Below are positions 42,814 through 45,408 of a stretch of DNA of 45,408 nucleotides, piece by piece; the first letter of the stretch is position 1; each line of letters opens with the position of its first letter. The stretch covers positions 1 to 45,408 of the forward strand of contig JAJQBQ010000016.1 in assembly GCA_021203205.1 (NCBI GenBank), read 5' to 3'. The translations under genes and the position numbers were made by a program. The notes below the pieces were generated by a model. The model was not told the DNA's origin, searched no databases, and was given only the letters and a program-made list of their open reading frames with translations. The DNA comes from Lachnospiraceae bacterium. GTDB lineage: Bacteria > Bacillota > Clostridia > Lachnospirales > Lachnospiraceae.

Positions 42814-43107
42814 ATGTGTATCGTTATTATCGGCGGAAATGAGCGCATGGAATGTCAGTACACAGACATTTGCAAAAATTACGGCTGCAAGGCCAAGGTA
42901 TTCACGAAGGAGAACGGCTCCATAAAGAAGAAGATGGGTGTGCCGGATCTCATGATACTCTTCACAAACACAGTGTCCCACAAGATGGTTCTGAGTGCGC
43001 AGAAAGAAGCAAAGCGGAACAACGTGCCGATCGCCCGGGTACACACGAGCAGCGCTTCGGCGCTGAATTCCGTGCTGGCGGAATACTGCGGGCCTGCAAC
43101 GGCGTAA
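42814..43107 (+). CDS. DUF2325-family protein
   Basis: A 97-residue protein starting MCIVIIGGNERMECQYTDIC, with a Rossmann-like core (PDLMILFTNTVSHKMVLSAQ) and cysteines at 2, 14, 20 and 25 that could bind a metal. DUF2325 has no established function. A well-defined promoter, an iron-box-like palindrome and a long leader hairpin precede it, suggesting regulated expression. AGAAAGGA lies upstream of the ATG. Confidence 0.85.
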   Translation: MCIVIIGGNERMECQYTDICKNYGCKAKVFTKENGSIKKKMGVPDLMILFTNTVSHKMVLSAQKEAKRNNVPIARVHTSSASALNSVLAEYCGPATA

Positions 43108-43141
43108 ACGAGTGATCCGTCATTTCGGGGTTCTTATTTAC

Positions 43142-43176
43142 GGAAGGCCTGTGAACAGGGATATCTCCGGCCTTTT
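43142..43176 (+). terminator. Possible terminator after the DUF2325 gene
   Basis: AAGGCC (43144-43149) and GGCCTT (43069-shifted arm at 43169-43174) form a short stem with a 19-base loop and TTTT at its 3' end. The stem is only six to seven pairs, so the call is weak. Confidence 0.35.
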
Positions 43177-43251
43177 GACTGTCACTCCATGGTGTTGAAA
43201 AAGTACAGATACAGCCGGGCACCCCGATCCGCAGGCCCCATCCCAGTCATA

Positions 43252-45369
43252 TTACTGTCTGTGTTCCGCCGCCACATACGCCTCCGTGTAGAACTGTTCC
43301 TGCGAGTTCACCGGATACTCATTCTCCGCCGGCTCACAGTGCACATACGTGCCGTCCGGTCTCTGAATTCTGCCGTTTACCGTATCGTGCAGCATGGTGT
43401 TGAACATGGTTCGAAGCCGTTCTTTGAGCGCTTCGTCATAAATCGGCGCGGCAATTTCCACGCGGCGCAGCATATTTCGCGTCATAAAATCGGCGGAGGA
43501 GATGTACATGCGGTCTCGATCCGGCGTTCCGAAAATATAGATGCGCGAGTGCTCCAGAAAACGCCCGACAATGCTCATCACGCGAATGTTGTCGGTCCAG
43601 CCGGGAATGCCGCTCTTTAAGCAGCAGATACCCCGCACGACCATATCGATCTTCACGCCGACGCGGGATGCGTCGATCAGCTTGTCGATGATCTTCTTGT
43701 CGGTCAGGGAGTTGATTTTCACACCGATGTAGGCCGGCTTTCCGGCCTTTGCCAGGCGAATCTCTTCCTCCATCATCGCGAGGATACGGTTCTTCATGCA
43801 CAGCGGCGCAACCAGCAGATGTTCGCTCTCCTCCGTGACCTCCCCCAGCAGGATCGCGTGGAAAATCTGCGAGGCCTCCTCGCCGATTTCCGAGCTGGCC
43901 GTCATCAGAGATAAATCCGTGTAAACCTTCGCCGTGCTCTCGTTATAGTTTCCGGTTCCGATCTGGGTGATGTACTGAATCTCCGGGCCGTCCTTGCGGG
44001 TGATCAGACAGAGCTTGGAGTGCACTTTCAGGCCGTCAATCCCGTAAACCACATGGCAGCCGGCATCCTCCAGGGTACGGCTCCAGCCGATATTATTTTC
44101 CTCGTCAAATCTGGCCTTCAGTTCCACCAGCACATCCACCTGCTTGCCGTTCTCCACGGCCTCCACCAGCGCCTCAATCACCTTCGAATTTTTCGCCAGC
44201 CGGTAAAGCGTCATACGGATGGAAATGACCTTCGGATCTCTGGCCGCCTCGTTTAACAGGTTTAAGAACGGACGAATGCTCTCAAACGGATAGGTGAGCA
44301 GGATGTCTTTCTCCAGAATCTGCGCGATCATCGACCTTCCCGCATCCACCATGCGCGGCGGCTGCGGCTTCCGGCGGGGGTAAACCAGGGAAGTATCCTG
44401 GCGAAGTTCTCCGGAAATCTGCGACAGGAAGGACAAATCCAGCGGCGCTTTCGAGAAGAACACCCGGCTCTCATCCAGCTCAAAGTACTGGCACACGGTG
44501 GCAAGCGCCCCCGGTTCCACCTCGTCTGTCAGTTCCAGGCGGATCGGTGCCAGCTTCCGGCGCTGCTTCACGATCTGCGCCATGTAATCCCGGTAACCCA
44601 GATCCTCATCATACACCGTGTCCGTGTCAATGTCGGCATTGCGGGTGATGCGGATCAGCGTCTTTCCGATCACGCGATAGCCCTTGTACATTTTGTGGAT
44701 GTAGCGGAGGATGAGCTCCTCCGACAGCATGTAAACGCCCGGCTTCGATGACACCGGAATCAGGCGCGGAAAGACATGGCTCGTGCAGGGAATGATCCCC
44801 AGCTTCTTCTTCTCATTTTTTGTTTCCAGCACCGCCAGCGCGTAGATTTCCTGGCTTCTTAAGAATGGGAACGGCTGTTTGCGCCCCACGAGCATCGCCG
44901 TCAGCAGCGGCGAAATTTCCTTCATGAAGTACGATTCCAGCGTTTTATCCTTGCTCTTCGGCAGGTCGCGGAAGGAGCGCAGACTGATGCCGTGCTCCGC
45001 CACCTCGGCCATGATATTCGCGTAGATCTCATCCTTGCGTATGGAGAGCTCGCGCACCCGCGCCAGGATGGCGTCGATCTGCTCTTCGCAGGTCATGTTT
45101 GTCTTGTTGTCGCGGATTTCCTGAGAGAGGAGCCCCTGATCCTGCAGGGAGCCCACGCGAACCATAAAGAACTCATCCAGATTGCTCTGGAAAATGGACA
45201 GAAATGACATTTTTTCGCAGAGGGGATTGCGCGGATTCACCGCCTCCTCAAGCACGCGTTCGTTAAACTTCAGCCATGACAGCTCCCGGTTTTCGTAGAG
45301 CATCGGACGCTCACCCAAAGTCTCCTTCGGTGCTTCTTCTGACTTCTCCTTCGATTCCGTTTCCGTCAT
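43252..45369 (-). CDS. ppk1: Polyphosphate kinase 1, 5' end possibly outside the window
   Basis: A Ppk1 enzyme that polymerises the terminal phosphate of ATP into polyphosphate. Family blocks are clear: NRELSWLKFNERVLEEA, FFMVRVGSL, YPFESIRPFLNLLNEAA, the catalytic histidine in GLKVHSKLCLI and the C-terminal SADFMTRNMLRRVEIAAPI. From the ATG at 45369 it is 705 residues. The frame remains open for 13 further codons to the window edge and reads TETESEGNE then TETESKEKSEE, a tandem-like acidic repeat. The true start may therefore lie outside, although GGAAGG precedes the ATG at 45369. The acidic N-terminal extension is another low-complexity segment. Confidence 0.92.
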   Translation of the reverse strand: MTETESKEKSEEAPKETLGERPMLYENRELSWLKFNERVLEEAVNPRNPLCEKMSFLSIFQSNLDEFFMVRVGSLQDQGLLSQEIRDNKTNMTCEEQIDAILARVRELSIRKDEIYANIMAEVAEHGISLRSFRDLPKSKDKTLESYFMKEISPLLTAMLVGRKQPFPFLRSQEIYALAVLETKNEKKKLGIIPCTSHVFPRLIPVSSKPGVYMLSEELILRYIHKMYKGYRVIGKTLIRITRNADIDTDTVYDEDLGYRDYMAQIVKQRRKLAPIRLELTDEVEPGALATVCQYFELDESRVFFSKAPLDLSFLSQISGELRQDTSLVYPRRKPQPPRMVDAGRSMIAQILEKDILLTYPFESIRPFLNLLNEAARDPKVISIRMTLYRLAKNSKVIEALVEAVENGKQVDVLVELKARFDEENNIGWSRTLEDAGCHVVYGIDGLKVHSKLCLITRKDGPEIQYITQIGTGNYNESTAKVYTDLSLMTASSEIGEEASQIFHAILLGEVTEESEHLLVAPLCMKNRILAMMEEEIRLAKAGKPAYIGVKINSLTDKKIIDKLIDASRVGVKIDMVVRGICCLKSGIPGWTDNIRVMSIVGRFLEHSRIYIFGTPDRDRMYISSADFMTRNMLRRVEIAAPIYDEALKERLRTMFNTMLHDTVNGRIQRPDGTYVHCEPAENEYPVNSQEQFYTEAYVAAEHRQ

Positions 45370-45408
45370 TTCGTTTCCTTCCGATTCAGTCTCCGTCTTT
45401 TCGGTTCC

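Overview
The window looks like chromosomal DNA of an anaerobic gut-type Firmicute, most likely a Lachnospiraceae-like clostridium. This rests on strong AGGAGG-type ribosome sites, many sigma-A promoters with exact 17-base spacers, a giant 2-hydroxyacyl-CoA dehydratase activase-like protein, a DUF2325 gene, an IscR/Rrf2 regulator and several AAA-ATPase-like/PD-(D/E)XK proteins. The species cannot be named from the sequence. Most of the DNA is moderately GC-rich. Several stretches are visibly AT-rich and carry defence, toxin-antitoxin or decayed genes (about 1-2300, 16800-18000, 19590-20060, 29100-30960).

Left part (1-16710), almost all on the minus strand: a 20-base tandem array under an outward promoter; a two-gene RloB/AAA (AbiL-like) defence pair; a sensor kinase with its own promoter and upstream direct repeats; two ABC permeases and their ATPase; an N-acetylhexosamine-kinase-like gene; a PAP2 phosphatase remnant; an OmpR-type regulator that may be the kinase's partner; a 46-codon ORF; maf; a rhodanese-TtcA fusion; an AAA/PD-(D/E)XK protein; a LysR regulator; and cysK with a consensus promoter.

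Middle (16711-30960): a headless Phd/YefM antitoxin, a broken third AAA/PD-(D/E)XK gene, an RNase H-like exonuclease, a RelE-type toxin with its antitoxin, a rhomboid-like membrane protein, a MIF-family protein, a second full AAA/PD-(D/E)XK gene, a LysM protein, the 1493-residue activase on the plus strand, tRNA-Val(GAC) with promoter and terminator, and an AT-rich ATPase plus putative PD-(D/E)XK nuclease pair.

Right part (30961-45408): a MoxR-DUF58-transglutaminase operon, a 143-base inverted-repeat element, aspS, a small alarmone synthetase, a response-regulator/kinase pair, an IscR-like Rrf2 regulator, a MITE-like element, a DUF2325 gene with a probable metal-type operator, and ppk1, which is open at the window edge.

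Two cross-cutting signals stand out. First, many conserved enzymes carry in-frame hydrophilic low-complexity inserts, some of them clear tandem duplications. Second, a small non-autonomous repeat with ATGACACC ends is present in full, internally deleted and truncated forms. The best candidate for an undescribed system is the ATPase/nuclease pair at 29129-30762. This is inference from motifs and context; no database was searched.
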